DNA from: an uncultured Flavobacteriia bacterium
Lineage (GTDB): Bacteria; Bacteroidota; Bacteroidia; Flavobacteriales_D; Crocinitomicaceae
DNA length: 64,000 bases
Assembly: GCA_937975705.1 (NCBI GenBank)
Contig: CALJTX010000012.1
Coordinates: 71,833 to 135,832 of the forward strand
Direction: 5' to 3'
The translations under genes were made by a program, and so were the position numbers. Each line of letters starts with the position of its first letter. Position 1 is the first letter of the stretch. Positions 17,304 through 25,946 of the stretch are shown piece by piece. The notes under the pieces were generated by a model, which ran no database searches, was not told the origin of the DNA, and was given only the letters and a program-made list of their open reading frames with translations.

Positions 17304-18425
17304 ATGCTGCGCTATGATCAATTGAGTTACTGGGAACGCGAGCAATATCTCGTCGGAAATACCTTTGTTATTGTGGGGGCTGGGCTGGTCGGGATGTCCA
17401 CTGCACTCTCACTTCATGCCCGCTTTCCAAATGAGAAAATAACGGTACTTGAACGCGGCTATTTGCCAACAGGTGCAAGTACCAAAAATGCAGGTTTTGC
17501 TTGTTTTGGCAGCCCTACTGAATTAAAAGATGACCTTGAAAACATGTCCGAAGAACGCGTTTGGGAAACCGTAGCGCTCAGACTTGAAGGTCTGGAGTTG
17601 CTTAAAAACCGAGTAGACCTCCGGCTGATGGACTACAAAAATTGTGGTTCCTGGGACCTAATTGGCGCACAAGAACCAGACCTCGATCCCAATTTTATTG
17701 CCGAACTGAACAACCAATTCAAAACGCGTTTTGGTTTAACTGAAGTTTATCATAAAGACACCGATTTTCAAGCAAAATTTGGCTTCAAAGGTTATCGTTC
17801 AGCTTATTTCAATGCGCATGAAGGAGCCATCAATACGGGCAAAATGATCGCTCAACTTTACCAACAATGCATTGCCGCTGGCGTTCAATTCCTATTTGCT
17901 ACAGAAGTGAAAGATTGGCTGTCTACTGAAAAGGAAGTCTGCATAGACACAACTTATGGCCAGCTTTATGCCCAACACCTTTTCTTGTGTACAAATGGTT
18001 TTGCGCAAGCCTATTTTCAAGACGAACTCAGGCCAGCGCGCGCACAAGTAGTGGTCACCAAACCCTTGGCACATCAGGTCAAAGGCACTTTTCACAGTGA
18101 CCGCGGGTACTATTATTTCAGAGATCTTGGTCAGCGCATTTTATTGGGTGGTGGACGGCAGCTCGACTTTCAAACCGAAACCACAACGGCATTTGAAAAA
18201 AATGAACTGATCCTTTCGGCCTTGCTGCACAAACTCCAAGAAGAGATCTTACCCGGCCAGGCTTTTGAAATTGATTATGAGTGGTCTGGGATCATGTGTG
18301 TGGGTGCCGAAAAAAAACCTATTATTCGCTCCTTGAACAAAAACGTGCACGCAGGTGTTCGAATGGGAGGAATGGGTGTAGCCATAGGTTCAGCCGTTGG
18401 AGCAGCCTTAAGTAAATTGGTTTAA
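17304..18425 (+). CDS. FAD-dependent amino-acid oxidase-type oxidoreductase (DAO family)
   Basis: 373 residues. The N-terminal Rossmann fold has the FAD fingerprint FVIVGAGLVGMSTALSLHAR near residue 20 and an acidic ribose-binding end TVLERG. A TGASTKNAGFACFG segment follows, typical of sarcosine oxidase/glycine oxidase-like DAO enzymes. The C-terminal FAD contact reads GVRMGGMGVAIGSAVG. The substrate cannot be told. The start at 17304 is preferred because homology begins at LRYDQLSYWE and because the promoter box lies downstream of the earlier ATG. The DUF2452 gene follows after 1 nt. Confidence 0.82.
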   Translation: MLRYDQLSYWEREQYLVGNTFVIVGAGLVGMSTALSLHARFPNEKITVLERGYLPTGASTKNAGFACFGSPTELKDDLENMSEERVWETVALRLEGLELLKNRVDLRLMDYKNCGSWDLIGAQEPDLDPNFIAELNNQFKTRFGLTEVYHKDTDFQAKFGFKGYRSAYFNAHEGAINTGKMIAQLYQQCIAAGVQFLFATEVKDWLSTEKEVCIDTTYGQLYAQHLFLCTNGFAQAYFQDELRPARAQVVVTKPLAHQVKGTFHSDRGYYYFRDLGQRILLGGGRQLDFQTETTTAFEKNELILSALLHKLQEEILPGQAFEIDYEWSGIMCVGAEKKPIIRSLNKNVHAGVRMGGMGVAIGSAVGAALSKLV

Positions 18426-18426
18426 T

Positions 18427-18903
18427 ATGAAGCAAGCAAAGCAGACAAACGAAGAATTTATCAATCCGATAGATGCAGATAAAATTGCTGTAGATCCGCA
18501 TTTGCTCCCTTACGCCCACACGGTTGGCGGGGCAGTCATTAAGCCAGAAGACACCGGCAAACTCAAGGGCCGCGCCCTCAGTGCCATGAACCAACAAACC
18601 GACATGCAGCTCTCTCAAATTTATGAGCAAATGCAGTTATTAGCGGCCCAGGCCAAAAAAATACAAGTGCGCAAATCCATTTCGGATTATATCTACCAAA
18701 CAGAGCTGCGCTTTGAACCGCTCATCAACCATACCTATCACCTCTACCGCAAAGCAGACCAAAAACTCATGCTTTCGCTCATTGGGCCAAACGCTTGGGG
18801 CAAATCTGGCCAGGCACTCACCTATCTGGCGAGCGTCAAATTACTTGCAGACCACACATGGGAGGTCTTGGAACAAAACCCTGATTTCGATTTTAACGGA
18901 TAA
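18427..18903 (+). CDS. DUF2452 family protein
   Basis: 158 residues, soluble. The pattern NPIDADKIAVDPHLLPYAHTVGGAVIKPEDTGKLKGRAL and the C-terminal RFEPLINHTYHLYRK...SLIGPNAWGK fit the DUF2452 family, which is conserved without known function. It is probably co-transcribed with the FAD oxidoreductase, whose stop lies 1 nt upstream. Its last 11 nt overlap the convergent yaaA gene. Confidence 0.75.
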   Translation: MKQAKQTNEEFINPIDADKIAVDPHLLPYAHTVGGAVIKPEDTGKLKGRALSAMNQQTDMQLSQIYEQMQLLAAQAKKIQVRKSISDYIYQTELRFEPLINHTYHLYRKADQKLMLSLIGPNAWGKSGQALTYLASVKLLADHTWEVLEQNPDFDFNG

Positions 18904-19642
18904 ATACCAGGTCGTTAGCCCCTGATTTTTCTGAACTGTATTGATAGCCTAAGTCAGTAAAATTCTTGACCTCCAAAGGCGCGCTTACATTGTTCATTGC
19001 GCACCAACGTGCCATGGTTCCGCGGGCTTGCTTAGAAAAAACCGACACCGATTTCAATTGCCCATTTTTCATTTCGAAGAAATGTGGAGTAAGGAGCCTT
19101 GTGCGCAACCTTTGGTCTTGCAATACATCGCTGTATTCTGAACTGGCTAAATTGAGAATTTGCTCGCCTTTTTGCAGCTCTTTTAATAGGTATTTTTCTA
19201 CAGGGCCCCTCCAAAAAGTGTATAAAGATTGGCCCGCTGGCGCGACGCCGCGCTGCGCCATTTCCAAGCGATAAGGCTCTACCCTTTCCGCTGCGCGCGA
19301 GACACCATATAAGCCCGATAAAATCAAGAGCGTATCGTGAAGATATGCTAAATCTTGGGGTGCCAACTGCTCGGCATTTAAAGCCTTAAAAGCCTCTCCA
19401 ATATAGGCAAACAAAGCAGGCGCACCATTGGCTTTATTTGATTTTGAGCCCCATTTTTGGGTCAGATCAAACGTTTCTAGAGCCTTATCTTCAGAGAGTT
19501 TCATCTGAGCTTGAAACTCAGCTACAGACCAACTTTTCAATACGGCCATCAGTTCTTTGCGCTCTTTTTGAAAGCGCGAAGACGCTACAGTACCTTGCGG
19601 AAAAGACCGCATGAGTTTCGCCGGAGACAAAAGGATTTTCAT
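18893..19642 (-). CDS. yaaA: YaaA/DUF328 peroxide stress protein
   Basis: 249 residues. The start MKILLSPAKLMR and blocks such as ALFAYIGEAFKALNAEQL, DTLLILSGLYGVSRAAERVEPYRLEM, ILNLASSEYSDVL and FSKQARGTMARW are diagnostic of YaaA. The E. coli protein lowers free iron and DNA damage during hydrogen peroxide stress and binds DNA. It is monocistronic, with its 3' end overlapping the DUF2452 gene. A TAAATTTA box lies 6 nt before the ATG on the minus strand. Confidence 0.9.
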   Translation of the reverse strand: MKILLSPAKLMRSFPQGTVASSRFQKERKELMAVLKSWSVAEFQAQMKLSEDKALETFDLTQKWGSKSNKANGAPALFAYIGEAFKALNAEQLAPQDLAYLHDTLLILSGLYGVSRAAERVEPYRLEMAQRGVAPAGQSLYTFWRGPVEKYLLKELQKGEQILNLASSEYSDVLQDQRLRTRLLTPHFFEMKNGQLKSVSVFSKQARGTMARWCAMNNVSAPLEVKNFTDLGYQYSSEKSGANDLVFIR

Positions 19643-19721
19643 GGGGTGTAAATTTAGTCCAAAGTGCCTATTTTTTGAATTAATTTTTATAATTTCAGCG
19701 TGCTAAACTCAAAACTACCCT

Positions 19722-22700
19722 ATGAAACTACGCTTACTCATTGGTCTGCTCAGCCTCACTAGCCTCGTATTTGCTCAAGAAGCCACCTTTTATGGCTACG
19801 TAAGCCCCGGTACAGCAACTTTAGTGCCTGCACCAAGCAATCCAGATCCAAAGAAAGAAGTCGTCATTCCGAACTTTAAAGGACGTGAACTTCCTGTGCA
19901 AATCAGCAGCAATGCACACCAACCCGATTGGGTTTGGCAACAACACGGCCAAAACAACCAACAGAAAACAACCTCGGCCAGCTTACTTTGGCAAGTGCAA
20001 GGAATTGGCAATGGTATCTCCCCTCCTGACCCAACCGGTGAAGCCGACTCTACTGTTTACATCCAAGGCACAAATGCCGGTAGCGGTGGTTCGTACAAAA
20101 TATTCAACAAAACTACCGGTGCGGCTATCAGCGGCACGCTTGTTATGGCTTCGCTCAGCAGCCCAACCGTTACAGGTTTAGGCGACCCTGTTATCCTTTA
20201 CTACAAAACGGCCAAACGCTGGATCATCACACAGTTCTCATCAACTGCCCAAAAGAAGCTCCTGGTTTATGTTTCTCAAACCAGTAACCCACAAGGTGCT
20301 TATTATTTTTATCAGTTTACGTGTCCTAACTTCCCGGATTATCCAAAATGGAGTATCTGTGAAACTTCAGACGCCTTACTCGCCACCACAAATGAAGGCG
20401 GGCCGCCACGCGTTTACGCCATGAAGCTCAGTGCAATGATATCAGGGGCTACCTCTCCATTCATTGGCGTTGCTATAGGCTACACCCTCAACGGCTTTGG
20501 TTTTCAATCCATTACTCCTGTTGACCTCGAAGGCGATAACGCTGCTCCAACTGGGCAAAAACCACTTTTTGTGCGCCACCGCGACGACGAAAAACACAGC
20601 AATGGCTCGCCCGACAGCCCCACCAACGACTGGATCGAAATCTGGGAAATGACCATCAACTGGACCAACAACACCGGAAGCGTTACTAAAATTCAAGATG
20701 TTCCGATTACCGAAATCGATTCTGACTTATGTGGGCTCACCAGTTTTTCTTGCATCGCCCAACCGGGCACCACCGTGAAGCTAGATCCGCTCCGCGAGGC
20801 AGTGATGTACAAAGCACCTATGCGCGTATTCAATGACCACCAAGCCATGGCATTGTGTTTGTCAACAGACGTGGATGGCAACAACAGAGCAGGTGTGCGT
20901 TGGTTGGAACTGCGCCGCCCCACAGGCAGCACGGGCTCCTGGACTTTATATCAAGAAGGAACCTACGCGCCAGGCGCTACGCTCAACCGCTGGATGCCTG
21001 CCATCAATATCGACAAATATGGCAACATCATGTTGGCCTATTCTACTTCTGGAACCACTGCTCCAGATTATCCATCGATCCAAATGACCGGACGCAAGGC
21101 CTGTGATCCACTCGGCCAAATGACACTTCCTGAAATGATCATTAAGCAAGGTATGTCTGCCCGCACCTCCAATACCCGCTGGGGCGATTACCACCACATG
21201 TGCATTGACGATTTCGACGGCCTCACCTTCTACTATACCGGTGTCGTGATGAATTCCAATAACAATATCGTTACAAACGTTTCGGCCTTCAAAATGAACC
21301 CGGATAGCCTCGATTTAGCCATTCTTAACGCATTTACCACCCAAACTGGTGGCATTTGTGGGGCGAGCACACAAATTGCTGTTGTCGTTGAAAATAGAGG
21401 TGTAAACGCCGTAAATACTTTTTCAGTTTCAGCGCAAGTAGGAAGCGCTAGCACAACGACGCAATCTTTTACGAGCACCAATCTTGGAAGCTACCAACAA
21501 ATCGATACGATCTACATTACTGCTTCAGGTCTTGTACCGGGTACCAACACACTCAATCTTTTGCTATCCAATGTCAATGGAAGTGCCAATGATGAGAACA
21601 CTTGCAACGATGCCTTTGCCTTGAACCTTTCAGTGATTGGCGCCTCAAGCACTACCGTTAACCCAGTTGTCAGTCAACAACCAAGTTGCAACACCACGAA
21701 CGGCGAAATTCAATTGGTCGCCAGCGGAATCAACAGCCCTTTTACTTATGCTGTCAATAATTCAACTCCACAAAGTTCCAATACCTTCAATAACTTGGGC
21801 GCTGGCACCTACAATTACACAGTTACCGACAATCAAGGTTGTGCCGTGTCTGGTACGTTTACGATAGCGGCAACAGCCACTATTAACGCAACAATTACCC
21901 AAACCACCACCATTGCTTGTGCAGGTTCACAAACAGCGAACTTAGTCGTTACACCTGCTGGTGGCGCTGCACCTTATAGCTTCTCTATCAACAGCGGAGC
22001 TGACCAAGCGAGCAATACATTCATTAATTTGGGAGCGGGTACCTACACTATTGGCATCATTGATGCCAACGGCTGCTCTACCACCTTGACTTATCTTGTA
22101 AGTGAACCAAGCCCATTGAATGTCAGCATGATCCCAACAATGATCAGTTGTAACGGCGCAAACGACGGCGCGCTCAATTGCCAAGTTTCTGGCGGTACAA
22201 GCCCTTATACTTATGCACTCAATGGCGGTGCTGTAACAAGCAGCCCGGTATTTACCAATTTATCTGCTGGTGCTTACACCCTGACAGCGATTGACGCCAA
22301 TGGTTGTCAGCAAAATTTCACCAGCACCATTACAGAACCTACGGCACTATCCTTAACGGCAAGCACAACGGTTTCTAATGGCAATGACGGCACTATCGCG
22401 CTTTCGGCTAGCGGAGGAAATTCGCCTTACACCTATTCTATGGATGGCCAAACATATTATTCGGGCTCATTCTTTGCAAGCTTAGCCATTGGTACTTATA
22501 CATGCTATGTCAAAGACAACAACGGTTGCGTCACAACAATAGAAGTAACAGTAAATAGTTCAAGCTTATCAGAACTTTCTTTTGAAATGATTTCGCTCTA
22601 TCCAAATCCGAACAATGGTGTTTTTGAATTGCAAATTGACGGCATCAAGAGTGCTGCTTTAGAAGCTAAGTTATTCAATATGCAAGGACAGCACATTGCG

Positions 22701-22835
22701 AGTTTCCAATTGAAAGCCAACAATGGAAAAGTAATGCAAACCATTGAACTGAGCCCAAAAATTGCAGCCGGTAGTTATTATCTTGGTATTTACGACCAAG
22801 GCCAAAGCGGCCTACTACAATTCATTAAGGAATAA
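19722..22835 (+). CDS. Large secreted protein: propeller-like domain, four SprB-type repeats, T9SS type A sorting domain
   Basis: 1037 residues with a signal peptide (MKLRLLIGLLSLTSLVFAQ). Residues about 85-530 form a domain seen in many secreted bacterial proteins of unknown role, recognisable from SPPDPTGEADSTVYIQGTNA, ILYYKTAKRWIITQFSS, NFPDYPKWSI, IAQPGTTVKLD, WTLYQEGTYAPG and TRWGDYHHM. Residues about 540-640 are a CARDB/adhesin-like beta domain. Residues about 645-945 hold four SprB repeats, each with a GG..PYTY...NLGAGTY..T..D.NGC pattern. The last 80 residues (ISLYPNPNNGVFEL) are a T9SS type A sorting domain. A cell-surface adhesin or motility-related filament is the likely role by analogy with SprB. 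It converges on the VIT-VWA gene with a 2-nt gap. Confidence 0.82.
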   Translation: MKLRLLIGLLSLTSLVFAQEATFYGYVSPGTATLVPAPSNPDPKKEVVIPNFKGRELPVQISSNAHQPDWVWQQHGQNNQQKTTSASLLWQVQGIGNGISPPDPTGEADSTVYIQGTNAGSGGSYKIFNKTTGAAISGTLVMASLSSPTVTGLGDPVILYYKTAKRWIITQFSSTAQKKLLVYVSQTSNPQGAYYFYQFTCPNFPDYPKWSICETSDALLATTNEGGPPRVYAMKLSAMISGATSPFIGVAIGYTLNGFGFQSITPVDLEGDNAAPTGQKPLFVRHRDDEKHSNGSPDSPTNDWIEIWEMTINWTNNTGSVTKIQDVPITEIDSDLCGLTSFSCIAQPGTTVKLDPLREAVMYKAPMRVFNDHQAMALCLSTDVDGNNRAGVRWLELRRPTGSTGSWTLYQEGTYAPGATLNRWMPAINIDKYGNIMLAYSTSGTTAPDYPSIQMTGRKACDPLGQMTLPEMIIKQGMSARTSNTRWGDYHHMCIDDFDGLTFYYTGVVMNSNNNIVTNVSAFKMNPDSLDLAILNAFTTQTGGICGASTQIAVVVENRGVNAVNTFSVSAQVGSASTTTQSFTSTNLGSYQQIDTIYITASGLVPGTNTLNLLLSNVNGSANDENTCNDAFALNLSVIGASSTTVNPVVSQQPSCNTTNGEIQLVASGINSPFTYAVNNSTPQSSNTFNNLGAGTYNYTVTDNQGCAVSGTFTIAATATINATITQTTTIACAGSQTANLVVTPAGGAAPYSFSINSGADQASNTFINLGAGTYTIGIIDANGCSTTLTYLVSEPSPLNVSMIPTMISCNGANDGALNCQVSGGTSPYTYALNGGAVTSSPVFTNLSAGAYTLTAIDANGCQQNFTSTITEPTALSLTASTTVSNGNDGTIALSASGGNSPYTYSMDGQTYYSGSFFASLAIGTYTCYVKDNNGCVTTIEVTVNSSSLSELSFEMISLYPNPNNGVFELQIDGIKSAALEAKLFNMQGQHIASFQLKANNGKVMQTIELSPKIAAGSYYLGIYDQGQSGLLQFIKE

Positions 22836-22837
22836 GC

Positions 22838-25800
22838 TCAATCGAATTCAAACGTAGCGAGGTCTAGTTCTTCATCTACCACAGACAAGCGGCGGGTAAT
22901 TTCGCGCTTGACTTCATAAGGTGTGCCATAATTCTCAAACAACTGAACGGTAAGGATCGCCTTTCCACTCAGTGTTGGCCTGTGGTTACCGTAATAATGT
23001 GCCTGAATCAAATAGGTCCCCTTTGGTGCCTTGCGGATCAAATATTCTTCCGGTCCATAGCCTTGTGTGAAATCATTAGAAATACGCCCTCCGTTAGAAG
23101 TAAGTTTGTAACTGTACATGCATTTCTCTTGATTGGGTTCAGTTACCCAAAGATCCACATCGGTGTTGTCGGCGTCCCAGTTGAGCACAATTCGGATATC
23201 CATTGGCAACTGAACCAAGAAATATTCGGGAATACCTTTTGTGTCTATCTCTTTAGGGTGCTTTGCAATCAAGTGATTGATTTCATTGAGCGCAATGAGG
23301 TGTATGCCTTCAAAACGACCATCGTAATTTTGTTTCACCACTTTGTAAAGCTGTTGCACTGCTTGATTGTATTTACCCATTTGAGCCAAGGCCAAACCGT
23401 AATCGCGATAAGACTGGGGCTCCTCAGGGCGCAAATCGATGACCGCCTTAAATACGTCAATTGCCAACTTCTCCGCTTTTAATTGCAGGAGTTTTTGGGC
23501 AAAGACACGAAGCAAGGCAGCATCTTTGAGCTGCATTTCAGCTAAATTGCTCAAAATGCGAATCGCTAATTTGGGTTGCTTCTTTTGAAGGAAATAATCG
23601 CAAACATCGATGTAGAACGAAGGTTGGTTGGCGTATTTTTCACGAAGTCTCAGGTAACGCGCATAGGCATGTGCCAGCGGAACTGCTCTCAAGTTTTTCA
23701 GATACGGCACCTTCGGATTCCAGGCTGCTACGGAAATGGTAGCACTCGGAGCAGCAGCCGCGCCAGCTACAACAGACGTTGCGTTGGCCGACACTTGCGT
23801 ACTAAATGTGCCAGAAGTTGGCGTTGCCCAAGAATCAAAACCATGTGCTGTTGCAGCGCTAGATGAGGTCCAATTGTAAGTACTGGCACCAACAGTGGTG
23901 ATGCTCAACTGTGTATTTCCAGCTTGAGCAACTTGCTCGACTTCCTCCTGTACAGGCGGCGGTGGCGGTGGGGCTTCTTGTAAATCACCAGTTACTTCTA
24001 CTGAACCAACGGTAAAATTTGCCTCTTCCTTGTATTGTTGTTTCTTGGCTTTTTTCCAGTACCAGTTTTGATAGTCTTTCCACTCTTTTTTGATGCGCTT
24101 GAGGTGCTGTTTTTCAGCTTTAACTGCGTCGATTTGCACCTTTGGCAGGGCTTTGAAATAAGCTTTTCTCATGGAGAGCGGCGGCACAATGCGAAACTCA
24201 AGGTAATCAGCCAGCGAGTCGAGTACTAATAAAGAACTCGCAGAACTCACGAGATCATATTTTAAGCCTAACGAACATATTTCTTTTTGATAAACTTGAG
24301 GCTGTTCTTCCAATTTTTGAAGTTTGGCCAAGGCCCAACGTTTGACGTGAGTTTGGCTGCCTTTTGAAAGATCCTCTTGATGCCATTCTATGGCCTGTTC
24401 AGACAAGACTTCCTTGGAATTGAGCCCAAATTGAGCCGTCAACTTTTTCAGACGAACGGGTGCTTTTACGCTTACCATAATGCGTTGGCTGTTTGCAGAA
24501 AGTTGCGTGCTATAATATTCTAGCGGTGCGTTGTCTTCTTTAAAACCTAAGAATTGTAAATAAGAGCGTCTTAAATACTTGAGTGCAGTGGATACGGTTT
24601 GCGTGTTCAAATCAATCATTGCGCCATTGGATTGTGCTGCAAGATGCCTCAGCAAACCCTTGTCTATAAGTTGACTTGAGACAATGGGGTAAATTGGTGC
24701 CTGCCCTACTTTTTTAGCGTGGTCACCCATGGTTTGAAGCCCATCGGAAAAGAGCAAGATTTCATCGCCTTTGAAACGTCCAAAATTGAGGCAAGAAAGC
24801 GCAGAAGCGCCATCGTAGTGCTGTTTTTTGATCAAGGCTTGCAGCTCCTTCACCTTGCCATCTTCAATAAGCAAACGATGCTGTGTAATGATTTCATGTG
24901 CAAAAAATACGAGTTCTAATTTGCCTTTTTTGATCCATTTGAGATAAGACTGCAATAAAATAAGTTCTTTATCGAGTTGCGCTGCAGATCTAGAGGCTGA
25001 AATATCCCAGCAAACTGTCAGGCATTTGGGTGCCTTTTTACGCGCATACTTACGCGGTAAAGCCAAATTGGTATGCAGATAAAGGTAGTTGCCAGCCCGA
25101 GTTGCTGAGGCTGCAGCGCTTGAATTTAACGCTTGCTTGATACGGATATATTCATTTATGGCTTTGTTACGGCTACTGTGCTTTTCCAAAACGATAGGCT
25201 TGCCTTTTTGATAACTTAGCGCCTTCATGCTAAAAAATCCGACTGGTTGTTTGAGGTGCAGCGGTAAGTGATAAAAAGCCGATGTAGCATTTTGTGGCAA
25301 AACAGCACTCACTTCAAATGAAATGCGTTTGGTTTTTTTGGCAAATAAAGGATAAACACGCATTTTAAAAAGGTTGCCCGCTACTTTTTCAATCAAGCCT
25401 GGATCAATGCCCTTTCTTACTGTGGCCTCATACGCAATGCGGGCCTGGTGTTTTTCAACAGCTACTGCGGGGCGCATTTCACCATTTACCTCTAAGGCAA
25501 ACGAGGTAATGGTTTGGTTATCTTGTAAAGGGAATTCAAATTCTGCCTCGAGCTCCCGTTCAAATTGATTGTAAAAAGTAAGTTCATAGCGGGTGCGCGC
25601 AAAGCCCTTGTCTAAATAAGTCGTGATCTTTAAAGCGTTGATTTGAATCTGCTCTTTTTCTTCTCCTTTGATTTTTAAGCTCGGAATTTGCGAAGGGAGC
25701 GGCTTAGTTTCCGCTGTATCAATCATGTCTGCGCTATCTTTGATGAGGCGACGATACGGATCGAGTACTTTTTTATTGGGAATAATGGTCCACCAAATGC

Positions 25801-25852
25801 CGATGGCAATAACGGCCAAAAAGATAAGTGAAAGGTAAATTCTATTTTTCAT
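22838..25852 (-). CDS. VIT - von Willebrand A - TPR - DUF2135 (YfaP-like) protein
   Basis: 1004 residues. One N-terminal membrane helix (about 5-24) is followed by a VIT domain (about 65-200, TRYELTFYNQFERELEAEFEFPL, then EKVAGNLFKMRVYPL). A VWA domain follows (about 280-440) with the MIDAS-like DISAS and later LLFSDGLQTMGD. A Lys/Glu-rich stretch, a poly-Pro segment and a low-complexity Ser/Thr/Ala part come next. TPRs (about 790-870, YRDYGLALAQMGKYNQAVQQ) lead to a C-terminal DUF2135 domain (IVLNWDADNTDVDLWVTEP, then GYGPEEYLIRKAPKGTYLI). VIT and VWA pairs usually mediate protein binding at the envelope. The ATG at 25850-25852 is used, not the TTG five codons upstream. Confidence 0.82.
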   Translation of the reverse strand: MKNRIYLSLIFLAVIAIGIWWTIIPNKKVLDPYRRLIKDSADMIDTAETKPLPSQIPSLKIKGEEKEQIQINALKITTYLDKGFARTRYELTFYNQFERELEAEFEFPLQDNQTITSFALEVNGEMRPAVAVEKHQARIAYEATVRKGIDPGLIEKVAGNLFKMRVYPLFAKKTKRISFEVSAVLPQNATSAFYHLPLHLKQPVGFFSMKALSYQKGKPIVLEKHSSRNKAINEYIRIKQALNSSAAASATRAGNYLYLHTNLALPRKYARKKAPKCLTVCWDISASRSAAQLDKELILLQSYLKWIKKGKLELVFFAHEIITQHRLLIEDGKVKELQALIKKQHYDGASALSCLNFGRFKGDEILLFSDGLQTMGDHAKKVGQAPIYPIVSSQLIDKGLLRHLAAQSNGAMIDLNTQTVSTALKYLRRSYLQFLGFKEDNAPLEYYSTQLSANSQRIMVSVKAPVRLKKLTAQFGLNSKEVLSEQAIEWHQEDLSKGSQTHVKRWALAKLQKLEEQPQVYQKEICSLGLKYDLVSSASSLLVLDSLADYLEFRIVPPLSMRKAYFKALPKVQIDAVKAEKQHLKRIKKEWKDYQNWYWKKAKKQQYKEEANFTVGSVEVTGDLQEAPPPPPPVQEEVEQVAQAGNTQLSITTVGASTYNWTSSSAATAHGFDSWATPTSGTFSTQVSANATSVVAGAAAAPSATISVAAWNPKVPYLKNLRAVPLAHAYARYLRLREKYANQPSFYIDVCDYFLQKKQPKLAIRILSNLAEMQLKDAALLRVFAQKLLQLKAEKLAIDVFKAVIDLRPEEPQSYRDYGLALAQMGKYNQAVQQLYKVVKQNYDGRFEGIHLIALNEINHLIAKHPKEIDTKGIPEYFLVQLPMDIRIVLNWDADNTDVDLWVTEPNQEKCMYSYKLTSNGGRISNDFTQGYGPEEYLIRKAPKGTYLIQAHYYGNHRPTLSGKAILTVQLFENYGTPYEVKREITRRLSVVDEELDLATFEFD

Positions 25853-25896
25853 AAGCACATAAAACAATTCTAACGTAAGCTAGACGTAAAACCAAC

Positions 25897-25926
25897 AAAA
25901 AAGCCGCTCCTAGGAGCGGCTTTTTT
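25897..25926 (-). terminator. Rho-independent terminator after secDF
   Basis: A perfect inverted repeat: six A, GCCGCTCC, a two-base TA centre, GGAGCGGC, six T. It works in either direction by sequence. It lies 20 nt beyond the secDF stop, between secDF and the downstream VIT-VWA gene, which therefore needs its own promoter (TAGAATTG is a weak -7 candidate 12 nt before that ATG). Confidence 0.9.
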
Positions 25927-25946
25927 ATTAAAAATATTGCAATCAA

